Below are positions 51,998-60,447 of a DNA stretch of 64,000 bases, piece after piece. The DNA comes from Paludisphaera mucosa (GTDB taxonomy: Bacteria > Planctomycetota > Planctomycetia > Isosphaerales > Isosphaeraceae), in NCBI RefSeq assembly GCF_029589435.1, contig NZ_JARRAG010000002.1, forward strand, positions 4,340,001-4,404,000, given 5' to 3'. The notes under the pieces were generated by a model. It searched no databases. It saw only the letters and a list, made by a program, of their open reading frames with translations, and was not told where the DNA came from. Position 1 is the stretch's first letter. Every line of letters begins with the position of its first letter. The translations under genes were made by a program, and so were the position numbers.

Positions 51998-53167
51998 GTG
52001 ACCGAACGAGCCCCCAAGCTAGCCCTCCTCTCCCGACGCTATCCGCCGTTGATCGGCGGCGCCGAGCGCGTGCTGGGCTACCTGGCCGAGGCCCTGGCGC
52101 GCGAGGGTGCCGACGTCGCGGTGCTGACCTCGGCCGTCGCCGAGGCGGCGGCGCTCGCCCCGCGCGAGGAGGTCGACTACCCCCGGTCGCAGGGCGGGGG
52201 CCGGCTGACGATCCACCGCCTGAAGACGTCGCCGCTGCGGTTCGTCGGCACCTGGGCCTACATGCGGAACCTGGCCCGCTGGCTGGCGACGAACCCGGTC
52301 GACCTGGCGTACGTCTCGATGCTCAAGCACGACGCCTACGTCGCCGTGGCGGCGGGGGCGGAGCGAGGCTTCCCGGTCGTCCTCCGGCCCGAGGGCGCCG
52401 GCGCCACCGGCGACGTCGCCTGGCAGGCGAAGGGGAACTTCGGCGCGCGGATCGCCCGCCGCTGCAAGCGGGCCGACGCCCTCGTGGCCATCTCCCCGCC
52501 CGTCCGCGCCGAGCTGGTCGACGCCGGCTACGACGAGGCGACGATCCACGACCTCCCCAACGGCGTGCCGATCCCGTCGCGGGCCTGGCAGCGCCGCGAG
52601 GGCTGGCAGCGGTCGCCGCGGGCGATCTTCGTCGGCCGCCTGGCGCCCGAGAAGGGGCTCGACACCCTCGTCCGCGCCTGGCCGATCGTCCGCGAGACGT
52701 TCCCCGAGGCCCGGCTGACGCTCGTCGGCGAGGGGCCCGAGCGCCCGGGCCTCGACCGCCTGGCGCGCGAGCTGGGCCTGGCCGGGCCGGCCTTCGCGAT
52801 GCCCGGGCCGTCGGCCGACGTCGAGGACGAGCTGCGCGGGGCCGACCTGTTCGTGCTCCCCTCGACGGAGGAGGGGATGAGCATCGCCCTGATGGAGGCG
52901 ATGGCGCTCGGCGTGCCGGTCGTCGCCTCGGCGATCCCGGGCAACCGCCGCCTGATCGCCGACTTCAAGCACGGCCGGCTCGCCCCCCCGCGCGAGCCCG
53001 AGACGCTCGCCCGGACGGTCGTCGAGCAGTGGTCGACGTTCGACCGGGCCTTCCACATGAGCCGCGCGGCCCGGGGCCGCGTCGAGCAGCAGTACTCGAT
53101 CCGGACGGTCGCGCGGCGTCATCTCAACTTGTTCCGGGAACTGATCGCCCGCGAGCGATCGGGCTGA
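51998..53167 (+). CDS. GT4-family glycosyltransferase
   Basis: The 389-residue protein has the GT-B fold of GT4 enzymes: RRYPPLIGGAERVLGYLAEAL at the N-terminus, the GRLAPEKGLDTLVRAWPIV segment at the start of the second domain, and the EX7E motif STEEGMSIALMEAMALGVPVV. It should transfer a sugar from a nucleotide sugar to a lipid or glycan at the cytoplasmic membrane face. It starts 28 bp after hpt and its stop is directly followed by the next GT4 gene, so they are surely co-transcribed. The start is a GTG. Donor and acceptor cannot be told. Confidence 0.88.
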   Translation: MTERAPKLALLSRRYPPLIGGAERVLGYLAEALAREGADVAVLTSAVAEAAALAPREEVDYPRSQGGGRLTIHRLKTSPLRFVGTWAYMRNLARWLATNPVDLAYVSMLKHDAYVAVAAGAERGFPVVLRPEGAGATGDVAWQAKGNFGARIARRCKRADALVAISPPVRAELVDAGYDEATIHDLPNGVPIPSRAWQRREGWQRSPRAIFVGRLAPEKGLDTLVRAWPIVRETFPEARLTLVGEGPERPGLDRLARELGLAGPAFAMPGPSADVEDELRGADLFVLPSTEEGMSIALMEAMALGVPVVASAIPGNRRLIADFKHGRLAPPREPETLARTVVEQWSTFDRAFHMSRAARGRVEQQYSIRTVARRHLNLFRELIARERSG

Positions 53168-54325
53168 GTGGAAACGGGGTCCGCCGCCGTGCTCAAGGTC
53201 TTGCAACTGATCCCGACTCTCGACCGCTCCGGCGCCGAGAAGCAGATGGTGATGCTCTCGAAGGGCCTCCCCCGCGACCGCTTCCGCGTCGAGGCCGCCG
53301 TGCTGACGCGACCGGGCCCGCTGGAGGCCGAGCTGGTCGCCGCCGGGATCCCGGTGACGTCGATCGCCAAGCGCCGCAAGGTCGACCCCTTCGCCCTGGG
53401 GCGGCTGACCCGGCTGATCCGGGCCGGGAAGTTCGACGTCGTCCAGACCTGGATCTTCGCCGCCAACGCCTACGGCCGGATCGCCGCCAGGCGCGCCGGG
53501 ACGCCCGTCGTGGTGACCGCCGAGATGGCCGTAGACCTGTGGAAGGGGCGGATCGAGCGGGCCGTCGACCGCCGGCTGGCGACGTCCTGCGACAAGCTCG
53601 TCGGCAACTCGAACGCCGTGGTCGACTACTACCGCAAGCTCGGCGTGCCCGCGGAACGGCTGGAGATGATCTACTCGGGCGTCGCCGACGAGGCCCCGCC
53701 GCAGGTCGACCCGGCGGCCGTACGCGCCGAGATCGGCTTCCCGCCCGACGCGTCGCTCGCCCTGTTCGCCGGCCGGCTCGCGCCCCAGAAGCGCGTGGGC
53801 GACCTGCTCAAGGTGCTCGACCTGTTGCAGCACGTCCAGCCCGACCTGCGCACCGCGATCGTCGGCGACGGCCCGATGCGCGCCGAGCTGGAGAAGCTCG
53901 CCGGCCGCTACGACCTGGTCGATCGGGTGCGGTTCCTGGGCCACCGCGAGGACGTCCCCCGCCTGATGGCCGCCGCCGACGTCGTCGTCCTGACCAGCGA
54001 ATACGAAGGCCTGCCCAACGTCGTCCTGGAGGCGATGATGCTCTCCAAGCCCGTCGTCGCGACCGCCGCGCCGGGGACGACCGAGGTCGTCGCCGACGGC
54101 CTGACCGGCATGCTGGCGCCCATCGGCGACATCCCCGCGCTCGCCAAGGTGCTCCGCAACCTGATCCGCGACCCCGCCCGCGCCCGGGCCCTCGGCGCGG
54201 CCGGCCGCGAGCGCGCCCTGGCCGAGTTCAACGACGGGGCCATGATCGCCCGTTTCGCCGACCTCTACGAGCGCCTCGCCGCCGCCAAGGGCCTGGCCGT
54301 CGCCCCGTCGCCGACGGCGTCCTGA
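53168..54325 (+). CDS. GT4-family glycosyltransferase
   Basis: This 385-residue protein opens with LKVLQLIPTLDRSGAEKQMV, the typical N-terminal strand of GT4 enzymes of the exopolysaccharide type, and has FAGRLAPQKRVGDLLKVLDL, VVVLTSEYEGLPNVVLEAMM (the EX7E motif) and KPVVATAAPG. It probably works with its upstream neighbour to build a cell-surface glycan. It starts immediately at the neighbour's stop codon (GTG at 53168; another GTG at 53189 is also possible and fits the family start better). A weak A- and T-rich stretch near 54470-54525 lies downstream. Confidence 0.85.
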   Translation: METGSAAVLKVLQLIPTLDRSGAEKQMVMLSKGLPRDRFRVEAAVLTRPGPLEAELVAAGIPVTSIAKRRKVDPFALGRLTRLIRAGKFDVVQTWIFAANAYGRIAARRAGTPVVVTAEMAVDLWKGRIERAVDRRLATSCDKLVGNSNAVVDYYRKLGVPAERLEMIYSGVADEAPPQVDPAAVRAEIGFPPDASLALFAGRLAPQKRVGDLLKVLDLLQHVQPDLRTAIVGDGPMRAELEKLAGRYDLVDRVRFLGHREDVPRLMAAADVVVLTSEYEGLPNVVLEAMMLSKPVVATAAPGTTEVVADGLTGMLAPIGDIPALAKVLRNLIRDPARARALGAAGRERALAEFNDGAMIARFADLYERLAAAKGLAVAPSPTAS

Positions 54326-54724
54326 CGCCCCCGCGGCAGCCGGGATCCGCCCGAAATCTCGGGATCGGCGTGCGCAATCGGCGTTCGTCGCCCATGATCT
54401 CCATGGGGGATGGTGCGCCCCGAGCAGGACCAGGAAGCGAGCGAGATCCACGACCCGGGGTGCGGCGGATAAAAAAAATGCGACGACCGGACCCAATTTT
54501 TCGAGTCGTTTTCCAGGTTTAACGCGATACCTTCAAGCCACTTGCGTCGATCGGCTTCCTTGGCGTCCTGGCGCGAACGGAGCCGATTCCCGGCCGGGTC
54601 GAAACGAGGCCGGGGACGCCGTCCGGGATGAGAGGGAGGCCCTTCCCCTCGACCCTCGGCCCCGCGATCATGGCGGGGACGACCCGTCGCCGAATCGCGG
54701 CCACACCTCGCCCAGGACCAACCG
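54326..54724. other. Intergenic region
   Basis: No gene is supported. The stretch 54470-54525 is AT-richer, with a run of eight A and AATTTTTCGAG. It may be a terminator region for the glycosyltransferase operon or a promoter for the hydrolase gene downstream; no clear stem was found. Confidence 0.3.
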
Positions 54725-55609
54725 ATGACCCGGACATCCTCGCGCCTCGTCCCGACCCTGATCCTGGCGTTCCTGCCGATCGCCGCCCTGGCCGACGACG
54801 CCCCTTTGCGGCTGACGCTGCGCTCGCGGGGCGTCGAGGCCGGCAAGGTCACGGTGGTCGAGAAGACCGAGGACTGGGACCCGAAGACGACGGCGATCGT
54901 CGTCTGCGACATGTGGGACCAGCACTGGTGCAGGTCGGCCGCCAGCCGGGTGGGCGAGATGGCCGGGCCGCTGAACGAGACCCTCAAGATCGCCCGGGAC
55001 CGCGGCGTCTTCATCATCCACGCCCCCAGCACGACGACCGCCTTCTACAAGGACTCACCGCAACGACGACGCGCCCAGCAGGCCCCGTACGCCCCGACGC
55101 CCGTCCCGCTCGTCACGACGCCCCGCTGGGGGACAGCCTGGTACTGGACCGACGCGAAGCGCGAGGGCGTCCTGCCGATCGACGACTCGGACATGGGCTG
55201 CGACTGCAAGGTCAAGTGCGAGATCACCGCCCCCTGGACCCGGCAGACCGCCGCGATCGAGATCGCCGAGGCCGACGCGATCACGGACGACGGCCAGGAG
55301 ACCTGGAACCTCCTCGCCGCCCGCGGGATCGACCGCGTCATCCTCTGCGGCGTCCACCTCAACATGTGCGTGCTGGGCCGCCCGTTCGCCATCCGCCAGT
55401 TGACCGTGCTCGGCAAGAAGGTCGCCCTGATGCGCGACATGACCGACACGATGTACAACCCCGACCGGCCCCCGGGCGTCGCCCACTTCACCGGCACCGA
55501 CCTGATGATCGAGCACGTCGAACGCTACTGGTGCCCGACGTTCACCAGTTCGGCCATCACGGGGAAGCCCCGCTTCCGGTTCGACGGGGCGCCGCCCGCT
55601 CAGGAATGA
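54725..55609 (+). CDS. Exported isochorismatase-family cysteine hydrolase
   Basis: The 294-residue product has a signal peptide (MTRTSSRLVPTLILAFLPIAALA) and the cysteine-hydrolase core: IVVCDMWDQHWC with the first catalytic aspartate, a long central segment, and ILCGVHLNMCVLGRPFAI with the nucleophilic cysteine. The catalytic lysine is not obvious in the central part. The family hydrolyses amides, ureas or vinyl ethers (isochorismatase, nicotinamidase, peroxyureidoacrylate hydrolase). Export is unusual for this normally cytosolic family but common in planctomycetes. The substrate is unknown. Confidence 0.75.
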   Translation: MTRTSSRLVPTLILAFLPIAALADDAPLRLTLRSRGVEAGKVTVVEKTEDWDPKTTAIVVCDMWDQHWCRSAASRVGEMAGPLNETLKIARDRGVFIIHAPSTTTAFYKDSPQRRRAQQAPYAPTPVPLVTTPRWGTAWYWTDAKREGVLPIDDSDMGCDCKVKCEITAPWTRQTAAIEIAEADAITDDGQETWNLLAARGIDRVILCGVHLNMCVLGRPFAIRQLTVLGKKVALMRDMTDTMYNPDRPPGVAHFTGTDLMIEHVERYWCPTFTSSAITGKPRFRFDGAPPAQE

Positions 55610-55735
55610 CCTTCGTCACGTGGGGCGGATCGTCCTTCTCCCCTTCGTCTGCAGTTTCCGGGACTTCGTAACAACTGGGAAGTCGGAGCGTTCCCTTGTC
55701 ATACGGCTTCGCGAGGGATGCGCGGGAGTCTTAGT

Positions 55736-55975
55736 TCAGCGTCTCAGGACGACGACGTCCAAGTCGGGACTGACTCGCCTCCACGCTCGGTCGAACTCCT
55801 CGATATGAACGTGGCCGGAACGGAGGTCGCCCGCCTCAGCCCTGTCGGCGCATTCTCGGAGGAAGGTCGCGAGTCGTCGCAGGCCGTCGGGGCTCAGGTC
55901 GAAGCTCACCTCGCGTAGTTCCAGCAATCCGTACTCGGCATCGACGACCGCTCGCTGGTAGCCATAGGCCGGCAT
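55736..55975 (-). CDS. Small protein, Imm32-like (79 aa)
   Basis: The ATG at 55975 gives a 79-residue protein: MPAYGYQRAVVDAEYGLLEL, then REVSFDLSPDGLRRLATFL, RECADRAEAG, and SGHVHIEEFDRAWRRVSPDLDVVVLRR. The pattern of LxEVS(L)xxSPxxLRxLAxFLxxCA followed by HxHxxxxxxxW and PDLxVV resembles the immunity-protein 32 family found with contact-dependent toxins. No toxin gene is adjacent, so it may be a stray or have another role. The longer frame starting at 56206 covers a REP-like pair and is not protein-like. Confidence 0.55.
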   Translation of the reverse strand: MPAYGYQRAVVDAEYGLLELREVSFDLSPDGLRRLATFLRECADRAEAGDLRSGHVHIEEFDRAWRRVSPDLDVVVLRR

Positions 55976-56163
55976 CGCACCTCGCCCTCGCCGCTTCGGC
56001 GTTGAGTGGACGGGGCCGGCCCGGTCGGGACGATGGCGTTTACCACACTGCCTGCCCCCCCGAACGGAGCGGGCCCCCGATGACATCCTCGCATCCGCTC
56101 CCACCCCGTTCCAGTGGATCACGCAACTAGCCAGGCCTCTGTGATCTCCTGGAAAAAACAACT

Positions 56164-56198
56164 CCGTGGGCGAAGGTGGCCGGAGACCGGATGAGGGG
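56164..56198. repeat. REP-like palindromic repeat, copy B (inverted)
   Basis: Read on the minus strand it begins CCCCTCATCCGG, then TCTCCGGCCACCTTC and ends CCCACGGAG, matching copies A and C with a few changes in the first hairpin. It lies 78 bp from copy C in opposite orientation. Confidence 0.65.
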
Positions 56199-56276
56199 CT
56201 CGTCAACCGACGCCGGCCTCTCGCATTTCACGACGCCGCGCCCGCCTTGAAGTCCGAGGCCCCGACTATGGGGTCC

Positions 56277-56322
56277 CCCTCATCCGGCCCTGCGGGCCAC
56301 CTTCTCCCACGAGGGGAGAAGG
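56277..56322. repeat. REP-like palindromic repeat, copy C
   Basis: The sequence begins CCCTCATCCGGCCC, then TGCGGGCCACCTTCTCCC and ends GAGGGGAGAAGG. Two internal hairpins (GGCCC/GGGCC and CCTTCTCCC/GGGGAGAAGG) fit a REP-type structure. With inverted copy B it forms a pair. Confidence 0.7.
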
Positions 56323-56348
56323 CCGTCGAGATCCGGTGCCGGCCGGCC

Positions 56349-57050
56349 TCACTTCGGGATGTCGAACCAGTCTCCCGGCTCCATCACGACGGGCTGGGCG
56401 GAGGTCTCCTTCTTGACGCGCTCGGCCCAGGCGCGGGCGTCCTGGGCGATGCCCGGGAAGGTCCCGTAGTGGATGGGGATCACGTACTTCGGCTTGAGCA
56501 GCTTGACGGCCCGGATCGAGTCGTCGACGCCCATCGTGTAGTAGTCGCCGATGGGGAGCAGCGCGAGGTCGAGGCCCTCCTCGCCGATGAGGGCCATGTC
56601 GCCGAAGAGGGCGGTGTCGGCGGCGTCGTAGACCTTGGTCCCGTCGGGGAAGGTCAGGATGAAGCCGCAGGGGTTGCCGCCGTTCGAGCCGTCGGGGAGC
56701 GCCGAGCCGTGGAAGGCGAGCGTGAACTTGACGCGGACCCAGTCGTCGAACGTGAACCCGCCGCCGTGCTGGAGGCCCTCGACTTTCAGAAGCCCTTGCT
56801 CGGGCTGCTTGAGCCACTCGCCGATCTCGTAGTTGCTGGCGACCGTCGCCTTGGTCCGTTTGGCGATCGCCACCGCGTCGCCGACGTGGTCGCCGTGGCC
56901 GTGCGAGATCAGGATCAGGTCGGCCTGCGCGTCGTCGGGCTGGATGGCGGCCTTGGGGTTGCCGGTCAGGAATGGGTCGATCAGCACGTGCTTGCCGTCG
57001 TTCTCGAACAGCAGCGCGGAATGGCCGAGCCAGCGGAAGCGGGTGGACAT
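56349..57050 (-). CDS. UPF0173 metal-dependent hydrolase (metallo-beta-lactamase fold)
   Basis: The 233-residue protein has the metallo-beta-lactamase zinc motif ISHGHGDHVGDAVAI (HxHxDH), preceded by VLIDPFLTGNP, and later AADTALFGDMALIG and VIPIHYGTFPGI with a metal histidine. Length and motifs match the UPF0173 family of metal-dependent hydrolases (YtkL-type), with about 225-235 residues. The substrate is unknown; it is cytosolic because no signal peptide is present. It lies 104 bp downstream of the alpha/beta hydrolase gene on the same strand. Confidence 0.88.
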   Translation of the reverse strand: MSTRFRWLGHSALLFENDGKHVLIDPFLTGNPKAAIQPDDAQADLILISHGHGDHVGDAVAIAKRTKATVASNYEIGEWLKQPEQGLLKVEGLQHGGGFTFDDWVRVKFTLAFHGSALPDGSNGGNPCGFILTFPDGTKVYDAADTALFGDMALIGEEGLDLALLPIGDYYTMGVDDSIRAVKLLKPKYVIPIHYGTFPGIAQDARAWAERVKKETSAQPVVMEPGDWFDIPK

Positions 57051-57154
57051 GACGGTTCGTCTCTCCGGGTTGGCGGGCCGTCGGGACCTCTCTGTCCCGG
57101 GTCGACGGCCGGCCCCCATCATACCCCGCGAATCCCGGGCCGCCAGCCGCCGCG

Positions 57155-58066
57155 TCAGGGCTTCGGGGCCGCCTCGGTCCCCGGCAGGGGGGGCATGCCC
57201 AGGTGCTTGCGGAGGAAGACGACCGACTTCACCACGGCGGTCTTCCACTCCTCGGGCCTGTCGCCGCCGCCGCCGTGGTCGCCGCCGACGATCGTGAACA
57301 GCTCGGCCTCGACGCCCACCTTCTTGCAGGCCTCTTCGAACGCCGTCGCCTGATCGTAGGGGACGAGCTGGTCCTTCGTGCCGTGGATCAGCAGCACCGG
57401 GGCGTCGCCGGCGTTGAGGTGGTGGAGCGGGCTGGCCGCGTCCTGCGCCGCGCGGTCGGCCTTGCGCGCCTGGCCCAGCAGGTCCTCGACCATGGCACGC
57501 GAGGCGTCGGGGTAGGGCCGGGTGAGGTCGGTCGGCCCGGCGAGCGAGACGGCGGCCTTGACGGCGCTCGACGTCTTCGCGTCCTTCGGGTCCTCGTCGG
57601 CGGTCGTCGCCAGCAAGAGGGCCAGGTGCGCGCCGGCCGAGCCGCCCATCACGGCGATCCGATCGGGGTCGAGCTTCCACTCCTTGGCGTGCTCGCGGAC
57701 GAACCGGACGGCCGCCTTGACGTCGTCGAGCTGCGCCGGGAACGGGTGCTTGGGGGCGAACCGGTACTGCACGGAGACCCCCGCGCAGCCCTGCTGGGCG
57801 ACGCCGAAGAGGCCGTCGCGGAAGTCGCGCTTGTCGCCCGCGCGCCAGCCGCCGCCGTGGATGAAGACGACGACCGGGAACGGCCCCTCGCCGGCCTTCG
57901 GACGCGCGAAGTCGACGTGCAGCGTCTCGCCGTCGACCTCCCTGTACACGACGTCCTTCTCGAAGACGATCGACTCCGGCGGCGTCGGTTCCTGGCGGGC
58001 CAGCACGAACGTGACGCAGAGGACCATCAAGGCCGTCAGGCCCGCCCATTTCAACCCGATCTTCAC
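57155..58066 (-). CDS. Secreted alpha/beta hydrolase (esterase/BD-FAE type)
   Basis: This 303-residue protein starts at a GTG preceded by AAGGGAG and has a signal peptide (MKIGLKWAGLTALMVLCVTFVLA). The esterase core has the oxyanion segment VVFIHGGGWRAGDK, nucleophile serine in IAVMGGSAGAHLALLLA, the aspartate in LLIHGTKDQLVPYDQA, and the histidine in VGGDHGGGG. This matches the BD-FAE/esterase-lipase type, often acting on esters of plant polysaccharides (feruloyl or acetyl) or small esters. It is divergent from the VanX-like gene and upstream of the UPF0173 gene. The substrate is unknown. Confidence 0.85.
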   Translation of the reverse strand: MKIGLKWAGLTALMVLCVTFVLARQEPTPPESIVFEKDVVYREVDGETLHVDFARPKAGEGPFPVVVFIHGGGWRAGDKRDFRDGLFGVAQQGCAGVSVQYRFAPKHPFPAQLDDVKAAVRFVREHAKEWKLDPDRIAVMGGSAGAHLALLLATTADEDPKDAKTSSAVKAAVSLAGPTDLTRPYPDASRAMVEDLLGQARKADRAAQDAASPLHHLNAGDAPVLLIHGTKDQLVPYDQATAFEEACKKVGVEAELFTIVGGDHGGGGDRPEEWKTAVVKSVVFLRKHLGMPPLPGTEAAPKP

Positions 58067-58256
58067 GTGCCGACGCTCCCTTCGCTGGACCGACGCCCGC
58101 CCCGCCGCCGTCGGCGAGGACCACAAGGGGATACTTGCGCGAGCCCGGACGGGTTTCAACGCCATGAAACCGCCCCCCGGGGATGGTACCATAACCTCAG
58201 CATCCGTCGCGGCTCGGACGAGGGGGATTACCGAAGTGGGGCGAGGGAACGTGGCG

Positions 58257-59078
58257 ATGAATTCCAGCGAACGCGACGCGGGCCGTCGGATCGCCCGGGC
58301 CGTCCTGCTGCTGTCGGGCGGCCTCGCGGTCGGTTGCGCCCGCCAGGAGCCGGCCCCCCCGGCGACGGTCGCCGCCGATGCGGAAGCGCCCGCGAAGGCC
58401 GAGGTCGACGAGCCCCATCAGTCGTTCCACATCGAGCCCACGCGGCCCATCGCCGAGATCCGCGCCGAGGCCCTCGCCGCCGAGCCGCCTCGGGAGACGG
58501 GCGAGTTCGAGAGGCCCGACCTCGTCGACCTGGCGACGCTCGACCCGCGGATCAGGCTGGAGATCCGCTACGCCACGGCCGACAACTTCCTGGGCGTCCC
58601 GGTCTACACGACCTCGCGGGCTTTCCTGCAACGGCCGGCGGCCGAGGCCCTGGCTCGGGCCCAGGCGAGGCTCGCCGAGCGGGGCTTCGGCCTCCTGATC
58701 TACGACGGCTACCGACCCTGGCACGTCACCAAGCTCTTTCGGGTGGCCACGCCCGAGAAGTACCACGCGTTCGTCGCCGACCCCGCCGGGGGATCGCGGC
58801 ACAACCGAGGCTGCGCCGTCGACCTGACGCTCTACGACCTCAAGTCGTCCGCCCCCCTCGACATGCCCACCGGCTACGACGACTTCTCCGCACGCGCCTA
58901 CTCCGACTCCCCCGACGCCACCCCCACCCAGGCCGCCAACCGCGCCATCCTGCGCCAGGCGCTGGAGGCCGAGGGCTTCCTGCACCTCCCCGAGGAATGG
59001 TGGCATTACGACTACAGGGACTGGCGGCGCTACCCGATCCAGAACGTCGCGTTCGAGAAGCTGGGGGCCCAGGATTGA
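58257..59078 (+). CDS. VanX/DdpX-like D-Ala-D-Ala dipeptidase lipoprotein (M15D)
   Basis: The 273-residue protein is a lipoprotein (LLLSGGLAVGC, lipobox AVGC with C27). Its peptidase core matches M15D: YATADNFLGVPVY, R153 in YDGYRPW (VanX R71), SRHNRGCAVDL with zinc ligands H182 and D189 (SxHxxGxAxD), and EEWWHYDY with catalytic E247 and ligand H250. Such enzymes split D-Ala-D-Ala dipeptide or similar peptides. VanX (vancomycin resistance) is cytosolic, but DdpX-like members linked to peptide salvage can be periplasmic. Here the lipoprotein signal puts it at the membrane, so salvage of peptidoglycan fragments is the likelier role. No van genes are adjacent. Confidence 0.85.
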   Translation: MNSSERDAGRRIARAVLLLSGGLAVGCARQEPAPPATVAADAEAPAKAEVDEPHQSFHIEPTRPIAEIRAEALAAEPPRETGEFERPDLVDLATLDPRIRLEIRYATADNFLGVPVYTTSRAFLQRPAAEALARAQARLAERGFGLLIYDGYRPWHVTKLFRVATPEKYHAFVADPAGGSRHNRGCAVDLTLYDLKSSAPLDMPTGYDDFSARAYSDSPDATPTQAANRAILRQALEAEGFLHLPEEWWHYDYRDWRRYPIQNVAFEKLGAQD

Positions 59079-59123
59079 GGAGGGGTTCGCCGCCGATAGA
59101 AGACTTCGGACGAGCGGATCGCC

Positions 59124-59237
59124 GTGAACCCGCCGGCCTTCCCTCGAGTCTACATGAAAGGCACGCTGGGTCCCCACGACGATTGGGGAGGCGAAGTCGT
59201 CACGCAAGTCGCCTGGGGCTCGATATATGACTCGTGA
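59124..59237 (+). CDS. Possible micro-ORF (37 codons) overlapping the next gene
   Basis: A GTG at 59124 opens a short frame (MNPPAFPRVYMKGTLGP, then HDDWGGEVVTQVAWGSIYDS) that ends at 59237, overlapping the start of the next gene by 11 bases. The overlap and non-random sequence suggest translational coupling, but no strong ribosome binding site is seen. It could be the remnant of a longer gene. Confidence 0.25.
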   Translation: MNPPAFPRVYMKGTLGPHDDWGGEVVTQVAWGSIYDS

Positions 59238-59691
59238 CCGCGTCTGGGACGTCAAGTTCCGGATCGCGCTCGGGATCGTGAGGTCCGCCGCCGACTCGTG
59301 GTCGGTGCGAGCGGCGGACGCCCAGGACGTCGATTCGACCCTCGCCGTCCTGTTCCGGATCTTCTCCAGCCCTTGGCGCGTCTCGCCCGTCCCACGCCAG
59401 CTCAAGGCCGAAGTGAGGGTCCTTGCGGATTGGCGCGCGCTCGTCTCCACCGCAAACTCGGAAGCCCGGCGGCTGAACCCCCAGGTCCCTGCGGAAGTCG
59501 TCGAACGGCTGGTCGACGACCTGGCGGTCGGGCTCCGTTCATTTGCAAACGAGTGGTCCAAGGGGGATCCCGAAAATCCGCCTACGACGCACGCGCTGAA
59601 TGCGATCGTCCACGCCCTTTTCGAGGGTAAGCTGGTGAGGCGTCCGGCGAATCCACGCCTGCCGACTTCCCTACGACCCTACGAGCCCTGA
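59227..59691 (+). CDS. Hypothetical protein (154 aa)
   Basis: The 154-residue protein begins MTRDRVWDVKFRIALGIVRS and is mostly helical: VDSTLAVLFRIFSSPWRVSP, RQLKAEVRVLADWRALVSTAN, VVERLVDDLAVGLRSFANEW, LNAIVHALFEGKLVRRP. It has no signal peptide, membrane segment or known motif. The start overlaps a possible micro-ORF by 11 bp. Codon use is like that of neighbours. It could be a small helical DNA- or protein-binding protein, but nothing supports a specific function. It converges on the cupin gene. Confidence 0.5.
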   Translation: MTRDRVWDVKFRIALGIVRSAADSWSVRAADAQDVDSTLAVLFRIFSSPWRVSPVPRQLKAEVRVLADWRALVSTANSEARRLNPQVPAEVVERLVDDLAVGLRSFANEWSKGDPENPPTTHALNAIVHALFEGKLVRRPANPRLPTSLRPYEP

Positions 59692-59853
59692 ACCGAGAAG
59701 CTCGCCCACCAGTCCAGGCGAGGCTGCGTCACGCGAATGAGAACCGCCGACGTGGGCCAGTTGAGCCAATCGGTCCCGGAGGTCGATCCGGACGGCGGGC
59801 GGATCTTCAGCCCTTCAACAGGCGTGGGGCGGTTCGCGATCGAGCTTCGCACG

Positions 59854-60405
59854 TCAGAACTGGATGCCGTAGGTCCGGGGCGCGTCGCGCCAAAGGGTCA
59901 TGATCTCGCCGGTGGCGGGGTCGCGGGCCGGGATGGGGAGGCTGCCGATGAGCTTGACGGCGGCGCGGGACTCGGCCTCGGTCACCAGCTCGTCGCGGAT
60001 CAGGTCCCAGTCGCGGCCCTCGGGATAGCCGCCGACCATGTGCGAGTCGGCCGAGTTGTCCAGGCGGGTGTGCGACGTCCCGGCCGGCAGGACGACGACG
60101 TCGCCGGGCGTCAGCTTCACGATCGTCCCGCCCTCGCCGCCGAGTTGCAGGGTGATGCTGCCGCGCGCCATGCCGAGCGCCTCGTGGCTCGTCGAGTGGA
60201 AGTGGTAGTAGTCGTAGACGCCCAGCTCGCGCCAGTTGTTGAGCCAGTCGTTGCGCCGGAAGGTGGCCTCGATGGCGTCGGCGAGGTCCTCGCCGGCCGC
60301 CGCCGTCACGACGCCCCGGTGGATCAGCACGGGGAAGCGGCTGTTGGGGACCATGCCGTTGGGCTTGAAGGACAGCGTTTCGAGGCGAGGACCGGTTCCG
60401 GCCAT
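59854..60405 (-). CDS. YjlB-like cupin-domain protein
   Basis: This 183-residue protein has the cupin barrel motifs: YHFHSTSHEALGMARGSIT (motif 1 with the metal histidines HxH) and LPAGTSHTRLDNS (motif 2, with a histidine). It starts MAGTGPRLETLSFKPNGMVP and includes a conserved RRNDWLNNWRELGVYDYYHFH segment. This resembles the YjlB family of single-domain cupins in Bacillus and planctomycetes. The function is not known; it should bind a metal and a small ligand. The gene lies 42 bp downstream of the histidinol-dehydrogenase-family gene on the same strand, so the two likely act in one pathway. Confidence 0.78.
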   Translation of the reverse strand: MAGTGPRLETLSFKPNGMVPNSRFPVLIHRGVVTAAAGEDLADAIEATFRRNDWLNNWRELGVYDYYHFHSTSHEALGMARGSITLQLGGEGGTIVKLTPGDVVVLPAGTSHTRLDNSADSHMVGGYPEGRDWDLIRDELVTEAESRAAVKLIGSLPIPARDPATGEIMTLWRDAPRTYGIQF

Positions 60406-60447
60406 GACGTCGGCTCCTGTTTCGTTTCGAGTGCGGCGGGCGAAAGA

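Larger units (their letters stand above)
55976..56348. other. Intergenic region with an inverted REP-like pair
   Basis: No gene is supported. It contains the two REP-like copies at 56164-56198 and 56277-56322 in opposite orientation, between the end of the UPF0173 gene and the start of the Imm32-like gene. Confidence 0.5.

Noticed and set aside
58257-59078. A vancomycin-resistance cluster
   Set aside because: No VanA-type ligase, VanH dehydrogenase or VanRS pair is next to the VanX-like gene, and the protein carries a lipoprotein signal.
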